A DNA stretch of 64,000 bases from the NCBI RefSeq assembly GCF_904063065.1, contig NZ_CAJFCL010000009.1:186001-250000 (forward strand). Direction: 5' to 3'. The stretch comes from Pseudomonas paraversuta (GTDB lineage Bacteria > Pseudomonadota > Gammaproteobacteria > Pseudomonadales > Pseudomonadaceae). Positions 63,880 through 64,000 of the stretch are shown here, in pieces. The position numbers and the translations under genes were made by a program. Under the pieces are notes generated by a model. It worked only from the letters and a program-made list of their open reading frames with translations, was not told where the DNA came from and made no database searches. Position 1 is the first letter of the stretch, and the number at the start of each line of letters is the position of its first letter.

Positions 63880-64000
63880 TCAGGCCGGGGCCATTTCCTG
63901 CGCCAGGCCCAAAAAGGCTGCCGGCAGCCGCGCCGATTTGCGCTCTTTGAGGCAGTACAGGTATTCCGCGATCTGCGGCGCACCTTCGAGGGTCAGCACC
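63880..64000 (-). CDS. Likely LysR-type regulator of the phosphonate operon (C-terminal fragment)
   Basis: Only the last 39 codons lie inside the window, ending VLTLEGAPQIAEYLYCLKE and LPAAFLGLAQEMAPA. The end of many LysR regulators looks like this (xxFLxLA, short basic stretch before), and a LysR regulator usually accompanies this operon type. Too little sequence to be sure. Confidence 0.45.
   Translation of the reverse strand, partial: VLTLEGAPQIAEYLYCLKERKSARLPAAFLGLAQEMAPA

Overview
The window is chromosomal DNA of a fluorescent-type Pseudomonas. Evidence: the pil-chp chemosensory genes lie next to gshB and a TonB3-like gene, followed by yqgE-yqgF-pyrR-pyrB-pyrC, yggS-proC-yggT-yggU-metX-metW, ftsY-ftsE-ftsX-rpoH, lao alcohol-oxidation genes, coaD-fdx-mutM and ilvD, an order I know from P. 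aeruginosa. The GC-rich codon use is uniform, and two families of REP palindromes sit between genes. I see no rRNA, tRNA, prophage, transposase or CRISPR array.

Layout: 1-8488 (minus strand) holds the Pil-Chp pathway pilG-pilH-pilI-pilJ-chpA; chpA runs off the left edge and pilK is absent. 8785-14778 (plus) holds gshB, a TonB-like gene, yqgE, ruvX and the pyrimidine genes pyrR-pyrB-pyrC, where pyrC encodes a catalytically dead dihydroorotase. 14865-17273 holds a double-TM2 membrane protein, an NlpC/P60 hydrolase and a PilT-type ATPase. 17330-24309 (plus) is a dense run of housekeeping genes: yggS, proC, yggT, yggU, metX, metW, a DUF4426 gene, rdgB, hemW and a DUF3392 gene. 24425-31693 (mostly minus) holds trmB, thiG, thiS, a DUF423 gene, mtgA (plus), rpoH, ftsX, ftsE and ftsY.

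32049-37507 (plus) holds an M16 peptidase pair, rsmD, a YheT-like hydrolase and an AraC regulator. 37553-43000 holds a mercaptopyruvate sulfurtransferase, then laoR divergent from laoC-laoB-laoA with a palindromic candidate operator inside a sigma-70-like promoter. 43089-51078 holds coaD, fdx, mutM, an HDOD gene, an RlmI-like methyltransferase, a DUF4153 protein and ilvD. 51144-51768 is a six-copy tandem array of a 116-bp unit built on a REP doublet. 51785-57841 holds a phosphorylcholine-phosphatase-like gene, tcyP, folA and a DUF2868/DUF3482 pair.

The right end (57963-64000, minus) is an aminoethylphosphonate-type operon: ABC ATPase, fused double permease, binding protein, FAD oxidoreductase and PhnZ-like HD oxygenase, with the end of a likely LysR regulator at the edge. 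The two catabolic genes are bracketed by near-identical REP doublets, and no PhnY, PhnW or PhnX is visible. The least explained items are this operon's chemistry, the tandem REP array, the lao operator and the GC-rich hairpin in front of pyrR.
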